A DNA stretch of 64,000 nucleotides, taken from the NCBI GenBank assembly GCA_964581355.1, contig CAZOOA010000001.1, positions 1-64,000 of the forward strand, read 5' to 3'. The translations under genes and the position numbers were made by a program. The stretch comes from CAZOOA01 sp964581355. Lineage in GTDB: Bacteria > Bacillota > Dethiobacteria > DTU022 > UBA8154. Each line of letters starts with the position of its first letter. The first letter of the stretch is position 1. Below the pieces are notes generated by a model. The model had not been told where the DNA came from, searched no databases, and saw only the letters and a program-made list of their open reading frames with translations. Positions 19,225 through 26,902 of the stretch are shown here, one piece after another.

Positions 19225-21812
19225 CACTTTTTAACAAGGTGCTTTTGGGACTTACGGCGGCAGCCCACCTGGTGCTTGGGACGGTGGTGTACCGCAAAAA
19301 CCCCCGTTCGCTGCTGAACCGTCTGGTGATCGGGTTTACGCTGGTGGTCAGCTTCTGGACGCTGGTTATCCTGGTTATTTTGTTCCAGACGGAATATGAT
19401 TCCCTTTTGCTGTGGATCCGCATTTCTCATGCCGTGGGGGGCTTTTTCCCCTGGTTTGTCCTGGCCCTGGTCTATTGCTTCCGTGAAGAAAGCTACCCGA
19501 CCCGGTTCATCGGGGGGCTTTTTGTGACCAGTTGTTTGCTGGCTGTTCTGAGCATGACGCCGCTAATTATTGCCGGTGTGGATCTGCCCCTGGAGCAGAA
19601 AGACCCGGTCTACGGACCGCTATTTTTTTTGTATATCACCTACTTCTTTATTACCATCTGCTACGGTATCATTCTTTTGTTCCGGCAGCTGCACCAGGTG
19701 CAAGGGATTGCCCGGTTCCAGATCCGTTATTTCATCGGCGGCATTATTCTTTCTTTTATCCTGGGGGCCATGTCAAACGTGTTTTTGCCCCTGCTGGGGT
19801 TCAAGGCGCTGGATATGCGGTCGTACGGGCCGGTTTTCGGGTTGATCATGGCTGTCAGCATTACCTATTCCATTGCCAAGTACCGCTTGATGGATATACA
19901 TATGGCGCTGCACAAAGTGCTGGTTTACGGTCTGACCATTATTCTTTTAGGCGTGGCTTATTCCCTGCCCCTGTTTTTTTTGACTTCCCGGGCTGCTTTC
20001 CCCGATGCCTCCACCTTGGTGCTGCTTGTGTTCCTGGCCATGGTGACGGCGGTTTTTTTCCAGCCCACCAAAGAGTTGATCCGGACAGGGCTGGTAGAAC
20101 GTTACCTTTACCGGGCCACGTACAATTATTACACGGCCCTGCGTGAGGTCAGCAGGGCCATGGTCTCCATCCTCAACCTGGAAAAATTGCTGGAATACCT
20201 GGTCACCAAGGTGGTGGATACGGCCCAGATTCAAAAAGGTGTCTTTTACTTACGGAACAAGGAGGGTGCTTTTGAACCCATGACTGCCCGGGTGCTTTCC
20301 GGCTCCCATTTCCATCCCCCCCTGGAGCAGCTGGTAAAAAATAACCCACTGATGGTTTATTTGGGGGGGCACGAGGATGTGCTGCTGCGAAGCGACTTAA
20401 GGGGCAGTCTTTCTCCCGGGGAACAAAAGGTGGCGGATGTGCTGTCGGAACTTGAAGCCGAGGCGGCGGTTCCTGTGATTATGGGAGGCACTTTAAGCGG
20501 TGTTTTTATCTTGGGACCCAAGCTTTCCGGGGAGCCTTATTCCAAGGAAGATGTAACTCTGCTTCTGGCCCTGTCTTCACAGCTGGCGGTTGCTTTGAAA
20601 AATGCACAGTATCACCGGGAAGTGGCCGGGATGAAACAATACCTGGAGAATGTGCTGGAAAACATGGGCAACGGCTTGGTTACCATTGATTCCTCGGGAA
20701 GGATTATTACCTTTAACGGGGCGGCGGAAGGGATTACCGGTCTGGCCGTCGGGGATGTGATGGGACGGGATGTGGATTCCGTTTTAAACCCGGAACTGTC
20801 TTTGTTCCTGCGCCAAACCCTGCTGGAAGGGCGGGGCTTCGTGGAGAGGGAGTTTGAAATTACTACCGGGCAGAACAGGCGCTTTTTAAATGGCAGTACC
20901 GCTATTGTTGAGTTTCCCGATGACGAATTTGGTTATTGTGCCATCCTGGTCTTAAGTGACGTGACCAGGCAAAAGGAACTGGAAAAGGAGAAAAGCCGGA
21001 CGGAGAGGCTGGCCTCCCTGGGAGAACTGGCGGCGGGAATGGCCCACGAGATTAAAAACCCACTGGTTTCCATCAAGACCTTTGCCGAGCTGCTCCCGGA
21101 GAAATTTGAAGAGCAGGATTTCAGGTACAGTTTTTCCAGCGTTGTGGGACACGAAATCGAGCGCATTAACAACTTGGTGACGAAGCTTTTGAAATTTGCC
21201 CGGGATGCGGAGCACCACTGCGTGGATGTGGATATAAATGACGTGATGGAGGAGGTTCTGCTGCTGCTTTCCCCGCAGATGGATTTCAGGGGCATTGGGC
21301 TGAGCAAATCGTATGCCCCGGCGTTGCCGACTATCCGGGCCGACCGCAACCAGCTCAAACAGGCCTTGTTCAATATTTGCCAAAATTCCGTGGAGGCCAT
21401 GCCGGAAGGAGGGTCGCTGGGGGTGGATGTCCTTTGGTTGATCGAGGAGAACGGCCAGGAACTGCCGGGTTGGGGCCAGGCTGGTTTTTCCCCTGGGGAG
21501 ATGATCAAAATAGTGATCAGTGATACCGGGGAAGGCATTTCTATGGAGAAAAAGGACAAAGTATTTGACCCTTTTTTTACCACCAAGTCTGATGGGGTCG
21601 GTATCGGGCTCAGCATCTCGCACCGGATTTTACAGGACTATGGAGGAGAGATCAGGCTGGAGAGCGTGGAAGGCCAGGGGACTGTTTTCGAAGTGCTTGT
21701 CCCGGCTGACGGGAAAAAGAATCCTTTGAACAGGGAGTGCTTTTTCAGCAGGGAAGATATTTCAACTATTATCGGTTCTGAACATAATACCAGTGGGAGG
21801 AAAAGGCCTTGA
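19209..21812 (+). CDS. 7TM-GAF-PAS sensor histidine kinase (intact)
   Basis: An 867-residue membrane kinase. About seven to eight helices fill residues 1-290 (His_kinase_N_7TM type). A GAF domain (about 310-470), a PAS domain (about 480-590), a HisKA helix with His613 in MAHEIKNPLVSIKTFAELL, and a full GHKL ATPase (NICQNSVEAMPEGG, SDTGEGI, GVGIGLSI) follow. The start ATG lies in the ketosynthase-like gene end and follows AGGTGG. Its stop is at the TTG start of the next gene (4-base overlap). Intact catalysis makes it the likely phosphate donor for the receiver protein at 23847. Confidence 0.92.
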   Translation: MALEVTLFNKVLLGLTAAAHLVLGTVVYRKNPRSLLNRLVIGFTLVVSFWTLVILVILFQTEYDSLLLWIRISHAVGGFFPWFVLALVYCFREESYPTRFIGGLFVTSCLLAVLSMTPLIIAGVDLPLEQKDPVYGPLFFLYITYFFITICYGIILLFRQLHQVQGIARFQIRYFIGGIILSFILGAMSNVFLPLLGFKALDMRSYGPVFGLIMAVSITYSIAKYRLMDIHMALHKVLVYGLTIILLGVAYSLPLFFLTSRAAFPDASTLVLLVFLAMVTAVFFQPTKELIRTGLVERYLYRATYNYYTALREVSRAMVSILNLEKLLEYLVTKVVDTAQIQKGVFYLRNKEGAFEPMTARVLSGSHFHPPLEQLVKNNPLMVYLGGHEDVLLRSDLRGSLSPGEQKVADVLSELEAEAAVPVIMGGTLSGVFILGPKLSGEPYSKEDVTLLLALSSQLAVALKNAQYHREVAGMKQYLENVLENMGNGLVTIDSSGRIITFNGAAEGITGLAVGDVMGRDVDSVLNPELSLFLRQTLLEGRGFVEREFEITTGQNRRFLNGSTAIVEFPDDEFGYCAILVLSDVTRQKELEKEKSRTERLASLGELAAGMAHEIKNPLVSIKTFAELLPEKFEEQDFRYSFSSVVGHEIERINNLVTKLLKFARDAEHHCVDVDINDVMEEVLLLLSPQMDFRGIGLSKSYAPALPTIRADRNQLKQALFNICQNSVEAMPEGGSLGVDVLWLIEENGQELPGWGQAGFSPGEMIKIVISDTGEGISMEKKDKVFDPFFTTKSDGVGIGLSISHRILQDYGGEIRLESVEGQGTVFEVLVPADGKKNPLNRECFFSREDISTIIGSEHNTSGRKRP

Positions 21813-23860
21813 AGCTAATCCTATTTATCTGCCAGGAAAACAGCCCGCAGCGAGAGTTTGAAAACAGTTTGCCAGAAGATTATATCCTGCTGCGCAGGGG
21901 TGTCGACCGGGCCGGCCTGCAGGCCTTCAAGGAAATCGTGGCCGGGCTTGTGGTGGTCGATGCGGCGGAGCCCCGCATGGAAGATTGGCTGAAAAAGGCC
22001 TGTTCTTTCCGGGAGGACCTGCCTATTATCGGGGTTGCCGGGGAAAAGGACTGGGTAAACCGGGAAGTTGAAGAGATGCTTGGCTTTTTGTTGTTTGCCC
22101 CATTTAATACCTGGGAAGCCGGCAAACTGCTGGAGAGGGAATGGGAGCGGGGCCAGTTTATTTTTGAACTGCGGGAACTGAGAAAGGCAAGTAAAGAAGG
22201 GGACCGGGAGGCAGAGGCGCCGGAAAGCAGGGGAATCACCCGGGACGGCCTGCTGTCCCGGGGAAGAAACGAGCAGGTCCTGTGCGAGTTTACTCGGGCC
22301 TTGGGGAATAGCTTCAACCGGGAGCGCCTGCTGGATCTTTTCCTGGATACTGTGACGAAGTTGGTTCCCGTGGGACGCCTTTGTATCCTCCTGCAGGGGG
22401 AAAATACCGGTGAATACCATATCTTTTCCCAACGGGGCCTGGACCCCTCGCTGTGCGCCAGGCTTTGTTTTTTCCAGGAACGGGGCCTGATGGGCTGGCT
22501 GGCGGAAGAAGGACGCATCCTTTCCCGTGCTGAGGCCGCCGCTTTGGCCAGGGGCCAGGCCAGGGAAGGCCGGGGCAGCGAGCCAGGGAGTGAAGTCGCC
22601 CAGGAGCTAAAGCTGCTCCAGGCAGAGATCAGCGTGCCGCTGCAGGCCCATGGCCACCTGTGCGGCTCTTTGAACGTAGGCGCCAAGGTAACAGGGGTGC
22701 CCTTTACAGCAGATGAACTGGAGATGCTTTTTGTCCTTTCCAGCAATGTGGCCATTGCCCTGTGGGATATTGAGCTGCATCACCAGGTGGTCTATCAGAA
22801 AACGTATATCGAAAACATCTTGCAGCGGATGGGCAGCGGTGTGATTGCCATCAACAACGGGGAAACTATCACCACCAGCAACAGCCGGGCAGTGGAGATC
22901 CTTTCCCTGGAGGATGAAGAGCTCATCGGCCGGGACCTGCGCTGGCTGCCCAGTCCCCTGGGGGACATGCTGTATGAGACCATGGTCACAGGAAAAGAAT
23001 ATCATAAGCAGGAGCACCAGCTGGCTCGTGGGGGAACGTTTCTGGAGTTCAGCACCAACCAACTGGTGACTGGAGAGGGAAAAGTGCTGGGAAGTGTAAT
23101 GGTTTTCGATGATATTTCGGAACGCAAGCAGCTGGAACAGGAAAGGCTCCACACCGACCGCCTGGATGTGCTAAACCGGTTTGTGGGCCACCTAGCCCAT
23201 GAAATCAAAAACCCCATGGTGGCGATCCAGACCTTTACCGAGCTTCTCCCCGAAAAATATGAAGAAGATTCTTTCCGGGAGTTTTTCAACCATACAGTAA
23301 AGCAGGAGGTAAGGAGGTTGAACGACCTGGTAGAACAGCTTATCGCCTTTTCTTCCCCTTTGTCGTACCGCTTTGTCATTGCCGAAGCCCGAGAAATCCT
23401 GGACCTGGGAATGTCTATGCTCCAGGAACTGGGCAAGGGGGAAAAGGCTAACGTGGAGACCAGGTATTCCAACGGGAATGCCTTGCTCAAAGCGGACAGG
23501 TCACTGCTGCCCAAAGCCCTGTCGTACCTGGTCTGCAGCGGTCTTGAAGCCCCGGGAAAAGGGGGAAAGCTGTTTATCCAGACGCACCGGGACTCCTCTT
23601 GCTTCAGCGGCGAAGGGCTGCGCATTTTGCTCTGGGATTCGCAAACCAGGTTGTCAGCAGACCAGATGGAAACTATGTTCGACCCGCTGTATGTTGCCCC
23701 GGAAAACTCCATCTCCCTGGAACTTCCGGTGAGCAAAAGAATAATTGAGGATCACGGCGGGCAGGTTCGAATCACTTCAAACCAGGACAACTGCCTGATG
23801 TTTGAAGTCCTGCTGCCGATGATAGCTTCCGAAGGAGGTGAGCATTGTGAGCAGCCCTAA
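21809..23860 (+). CDS. Receiver-like/GAF/PAS/HisKA protein with degenerate ATPase domain (probable pseudokinase)
   Basis: A 683-residue protein without transmembrane helices. The first ~110 residues look like a receiver (LVVVDAAEPRMEDW), followed by GAF (about 155-330), PAS (about 345-450) and HisKA with His464 (LAHEIKNPMVAIQTFTELLPE). The HisKA closely parallels the upstream kinase, so the two are paralogues. The ATPase domain has lost its signatures: the N-box Asn is absent (YLVCSGLEAPGKGG), box G1 reads WDSQTRLS without the glycines, and box G2 (PENSISLELPVS) has none. It may be a phosphoacceptor or regulator in a heterodimer with the 867-residue kinase. TTG start after GGGAGG. Confidence 0.85.
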   Translation: MKLILFICQENSPQREFENSLPEDYILLRRGVDRAGLQAFKEIVAGLVVVDAAEPRMEDWLKKACSFREDLPIIGVAGEKDWVNREVEEMLGFLLFAPFNTWEAGKLLEREWERGQFIFELRELRKASKEGDREAEAPESRGITRDGLLSRGRNEQVLCEFTRALGNSFNRERLLDLFLDTVTKLVPVGRLCILLQGENTGEYHIFSQRGLDPSLCARLCFFQERGLMGWLAEEGRILSRAEAAALARGQAREGRGSEPGSEVAQELKLLQAEISVPLQAHGHLCGSLNVGAKVTGVPFTADELEMLFVLSSNVAIALWDIELHHQVVYQKTYIENILQRMGSGVIAINNGETITTSNSRAVEILSLEDEELIGRDLRWLPSPLGDMLYETMVTGKEYHKQEHQLARGGTFLEFSTNQLVTGEGKVLGSVMVFDDISERKQLEQERLHTDRLDVLNRFVGHLAHEIKNPMVAIQTFTELLPEKYEEDSFREFFNHTVKQEVRRLNDLVEQLIAFSSPLSYRFVIAEAREILDLGMSMLQELGKGEKANVETRYSNGNALLKADRSLLPKALSYLVCSGLEAPGKGGKLFIQTHRDSSCFSGEGLRILLWDSQTRLSADQMETMFDPLYVAPENSISLELPVSKRIIEDHGGQVRITSNQDNCLMFEVLLPMIASEGGEHCEQP

Positions 23861-24875
23861 AATTTTAATTGTAGACGATGAGTTGGGCCCCAGGGAATCA
23901 TTGCGGATGATCCTGCAGTGGGACTATGATGTCGTCATGGCCGAGGGAGGCCGGTCGGCCCTGGCCGTGCTGGAAAAAGAGAATTATGATCTTGTTATCC
24001 TTGATATCCGGATGCCGGATATCAATGGCATTGACCTGCTGGCGGAAATCAAACAGATTGCCCCGGATACGGAAGTGGTCATGATTACTGCCTATGCTTC
24101 CGTAGAAACGGCAGCCAATGCCCTTCGGTACGGAGCTTTGGACTACCTGATCAAGCCGTTTCAAGCCGATGCCGTCAGGGATGCCGTGGAAAAGGGGTTG
24201 CAGCGCAGCAGGCAGAACCGGAACCTGCAGAGTAAGATGGAGCAGCTGGAACTGGCCAACAGGTCCCTGGAAGAAGAAATCGAGCAGGCCTACCAGGATA
24301 TTCAAAAACATTACCTGGAAACGGTTCGTTCCCTGGTAACGGCTGTAGACGCCAAGGATTCTTATACCAAGGGGCACCAGGAGCGGGTGGCCATGTTTTC
24401 CATGCTATTGGGGGCGGAACTGGAGTTGTCCCCCCATGAGGTGGGGGTGCTGCAGCAGGCGGCCATGCTCCATGATATTGGCAAGATCGGCATCAGAGAG
24501 CAGCTGCTGCTGAAGAAAAACGCGCTGACCCGGGATGAATTTGAAATGATTAAGAAACATCCCTTGATAGGAAGCCGGATTCTTTCCCCTGTAGAATCTT
24601 TGAAAGAAGTGATCACCCTGGTGGTCCATCACCATGAGCGTTATGACGGCAAGGGGTATCCCAGCGGGTTGGCCGGGGAGGAGATCCCCCTGGGGGCACG
24701 GATCATTGCTGTGGCTGACGCTATAGACGCCATGTTGAGCAACCGTCCTTACGCCCAGGCCAGGAAGGTGGAAAACGTGCGGGATGAATTGATTCGCAAC
24801 AGGGGGACCCAGTTTGACCCTGTTATTGTCGATCTGGCGCTTAGGATTGACTTACCCACAAGGCGTTTTGCCTGA
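23847..24875 (+). CDS. Response regulator with HD-GYP output (c-di-GMP phosphodiesterase)
   Basis: A 342-residue protein. The receiver has Asp53 (VILDIRMPDING) and Lys in IKPFQAD; a coiled coil leads to an HD-GYP domain with HDIGKIGI, HHHERYDGKGYPSGL and conserved AVADAIDAM. Catalytic residues for c-di-GMP cleavage are intact. The GTG at 23847 follows AAGGAGGTG; an in-frame GTG at 23838 lies inside that ribosome binding site. Overlap with the pseudokinase gene (14 bases) makes it the last gene of the operon at 17091-24875. It links signals from the two upstream kinases to c-di-GMP level. Confidence 0.93.
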   Translation: MSSPKILIVDDELGPRESLRMILQWDYDVVMAEGGRSALAVLEKENYDLVILDIRMPDINGIDLLAEIKQIAPDTEVVMITAYASVETAANALRYGALDYLIKPFQADAVRDAVEKGLQRSRQNRNLQSKMEQLELANRSLEEEIEQAYQDIQKHYLETVRSLVTAVDAKDSYTKGHQERVAMFSMLLGAELELSPHEVGVLQQAAMLHDIGKIGIREQLLLKKNALTRDEFEMIKKHPLIGSRILSPVESLKEVITLVVHHHERYDGKGYPSGLAGEEIPLGARIIAVADAIDAMLSNRPYAQARKVENVRDELIRNRGTQFDPVIVDLALRIDLPTRRFA

Positions 24876-24982
24876 TCGATTTTTTTTCGGTATTGAACAG
24901 TGCTCAATATAAAGCGAGCGTCTGTTTTTCGATTTTTATTTTCCCGGGCAGTATTTTGCCTCTGTTCTTGACGTTTAACAAG

Positions 24983-24991
24983 TGATATAAT
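24983..24991 (+). promoter_or_regulatory. Extended -10 promoter upstream of the DHH phosphoesterase
   Basis: TGA directly precedes a perfect TATAAT (24986-24991), an extended -10 element. TTGACG at 24968 is too close to act as its -35 box. It lies about 125 bases before the start at 25117. Confidence 0.4.
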
Positions 24992-25116
24992 CTCCTACAT
25001 ACCCGGTTAAAATAACGAACTGCTGCTTGTTGTGTTCGCCTGGAGTGTTAGTTTCAGCAGGTTTCCGGCGGCCTTGCGGTCCGGGAGAAAACCAAAAAGC
25101 AAGGATGTGAAATGCA

Positions 25117-26031
25117 ATGAGGTTGTTGACACGGTCGGATTTTGATGGGCTGGCTTGCGGGGTTTTGTTGAAGGATGCAGGCATTATCGATCACTGGAAA
25201 TTTGTCCACCCCAAGGATATCCAGGATGGCCTGGTAGAAGTGACGGAGAATGATGTCCTGGCCAATATTCCTTTTGTTCCCGGTTGTGGCTTGTGGTTTG
25301 ATCACCATTCCAGTGAGGAAGAAAGATTGAAAGACGGCGTGGAATTTGCAGGCGCCAGCCGCCCTGCCCCCAGCGCAGCCCGGGTCATTTACGATTATTA
25401 TGGTGGCAGGGAGAAGTTCGGGCATTTGGATCCCCTGATGGAAGCGGTGGACAAGTCCGATACGGCCAGCTTTACCCGGGAAGAAGTGTTGAACCCCCAG
25501 GGTTGGGCCCTGCTTTCTTTCATCATGGACCCCCGCACGGGTTTGGGGCGTTTCCGGCAGTTTCGCATCAGCAATTACCAGCTCATGGAGGCCCTGATCG
25601 ACTACTGCCGGTCCATGAGCATTGAAGAAATCCTGGAACTTCCCGATGTGAAAGAACGGGTTGAGCTCTACCTGGAGCACCAGGAGCCGTTTAAAGAGAT
25701 GATTTTGCAGCACTCCCACGCCGAGGGCAATGTGGTGGTGACAGACTTGCGCGGGGTGGAAACCATTTACAGCGGCAACCGGTTCGTGCTTTACTCCCTG
25801 TTCCCGGAACAGAACATTTCCATCTGGATTGTCGACGGCAAGAACAAGCAAAACTGTGTTTTTGCTGTGGGTCATAGCATTATGAACCGCACCTCCAACA
25901 CGGATGTCGGTTCGCTGATGTTAAAATACGGCGGTGGCGGTCATGAAAAGGTGGGCACGTGCCAGGTTCCGTACGAAGACGCCGACCGGGTCCTGGAAGA
26001 GTTGATCGCGGCCATGCAGCAGGACGGTTAA
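25117..26031 (+). CDS. DHH/DHHA1-family phosphoesterase
   Basis: A 304-residue cytoplasmic protein. The metal-binding DHH motif is in LWFDHHSS (about residues 68-75), the first motif is TRSDFDGLACG (residues 5-15), and the C-terminal DHHA1 part ends with the substrate-binding GGGGHEKVGTC. A conserved AVDKSDTA lies between. The family contains nanoRNases, exopolyphosphatases and c-di-AMP or pGpG phosphodiesterases. The sequence alone does not separate these, but its position just after an HD-GYP operon makes pGpG or small nucleotides attractive. It is monocistronic, with the tRNA-Sec unit following from its own promoter. Confidence 0.85.
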   Translation: MRLLTRSDFDGLACGVLLKDAGIIDHWKFVHPKDIQDGLVEVTENDVLANIPFVPGCGLWFDHHSSEEERLKDGVEFAGASRPAPSAARVIYDYYGGREKFGHLDPLMEAVDKSDTASFTREEVLNPQGWALLSFIMDPRTGLGRFRQFRISNYQLMEALIDYCRSMSIEEILELPDVKERVELYLEHQEPFKEMILQHSHAEGNVVVTDLRGVETIYSGNRFVLYSLFPEQNISIWIVDGKNKQNCVFAVGHSIMNRTSNTDVGSLMLKYGGGGHEKVGTCQVPYEDADRVLEELIAAMQQDG

Positions 26032-26180
26032 GCTTAAAGGACAGGTAGGGTATGCGGACCTGTATTAATATTTTGAAGTTCCTTTTGGGCCTGCTGTTTT
26101 GCAAAAAGCCCTGGACTGTCCAGGAGCGTCTGGAAGCATCGGGAAGCGTCTACAGAGGCCTAAGAAAGCATTAATGGCAC

Positions 26181-26209
26181 TTGATATTTCCTACAAATAA
26201 TGCTACAAT
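26181..26209 (+). promoter_or_regulatory. Promoter of the tRNA-Sec transcription unit
   Basis: TTGATA (26181-26186) and TACAAT (26204-26209) are 17 bases apart. The -10 box ends 38 bases before the first base of the tRNA. Confidence 0.65.
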
Positions 26210-26247
26210 GTCAATGCAATTCGCTGGAATAAGGTTTCAAGCTCGAA

Positions 26248-26343
26248 GGGAGTAGTTAGTGGCCTGGTGGCGCTCGCGGCCTTCAAAGCCGTAGGTGGGC
26301 TGACGAAGTCCACGGTGGGTTCGATTCCCATCTACTCCCGCCA
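26248..26343 (+). tRNA. selC: tRNA-Sec (anticodon UCA)
   Basis: The 96-base sequence forms an 8-bp acceptor stem GGGAGTAG/CTACTCCC (26248-26255 with 26332-26339), discriminator G and encoded CCA (26341-26343). The anticodon loop is CTTCAAA between CGGC and GCCG, which gives anticodon TCA at 26283-26285. A long variable arm and the T-loop GGTTCGATTCCC follow. Length, 8-bp acceptor and UCA anticodon identify selenocysteine tRNA. selA and selB lie 3-4 kb downstream and a probable selenoprotein gene is at 44952-46913. Confidence 0.95.
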
Positions 26344-26380
26344 ATTTAGCACTTTGGATTCTTTTTTAAGGAGGAAGAAT

Positions 26381-26539
26381 ATGAGCGAAGAATATGAAGC
26401 CCAGGTGATAAACAGCCATGTGATCAAATGCCCTGTTTGCGATGGAGACCAGGCAGTGGTTGTGGTTTGGGACGATGGAGATGTGGACCTGCTGTGCGTG
26501 GCCTGCAAGCATACCGAACGATTTAGTGTTGGTGGATAG
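26381..26539 (+). CDS. 52-residue zinc-ribbon protein co-transcribed with tRNA-Sec
   Basis: The ATG follows AAGGAGGAAG, 37 bases after the tRNA end, with no terminator in between. The product carries two Cys pairs, KCPVCDGD and LLCVACKHT, about 20 residues apart, typical of a small zinc ribbon, with an acidic turn between them. A terminator follows at 26566-26600. The gene is therefore probably transcribed with tRNA-Sec from the promoter at 26181. No known family was recognised. A role linked to selenocysteine handling would be guilt by association only. Confidence 0.75.
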   Translation: MSEEYEAQVINSHVIKCPVCDGDQAVVVVWDDGDVDLLCVACKHTERFSVGG

Positions 26540-26565
26540 AATGATTTACATAAACTCTCGAAGTT

Positions 26566-26600
26566 GAAGAAGTGGGCATAATAAGCGCACTTCTTTTTTT
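26566..26600 (+). terminator. Terminator of the tRNA-Sec/zinc-ribbon unit
   Basis: GAAGAAGTGGGC pairs with GCGCACTTCTT (one mismatch) around a short AT loop, followed by seven T residues. Confidence 0.75.
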
Positions 26601-26711
26601 GTGGAGGTTTTTCTTCAGCCGGTTTTGGGTTTAACATCTACGGGGTGTTCACTGTAGATTTCCAACCTGGACGAGCCAGGATCATATTTTCATTTAGTGC
26701 AGTTGTGTTGC

Positions 26712-26800
26712 GCGATTGCGATAAGAGTTTTGCCGAAAGTACGCAAGACTTAACTATTAAGGGCCTAATTGGCCATTCGCCGCTGGACTCCGGGTGATTT
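26712..26800 (+). promoter_or_regulatory. Possible degenerate c-di-GMP-I (GEMM-like) leader
   Basis: The spacer before a GGDEF/HD-GYP gene holds GCGATAA, GCCGAAAG and ACGCAAGAC in the order seen in GEMM riboswitches, and TTGCG/CGCAA can pair around them. The conserved GGCAAACC segment is missing and no terminator follows, so it may be a decayed copy or coincidence. The rest of 26601-26902 shows nothing else. Confidence 0.2.
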
Positions 26801-26902
26801 TGAAAAATTTTGAACGGGAAGGATTCATTTTGAGCATGTAGAAATAATATCTAATCCTGCATTTGGATAGCGGGAAGTGATCAGCGGAAAGGGCTTGCTA
26901 TT

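Noticed and set aside
24891..24909. TATTGA/TCAATA hairpin after the HD-GYP response regulator as a terminator
   Set aside because: The stem is short and AT-rich with no T run after it.
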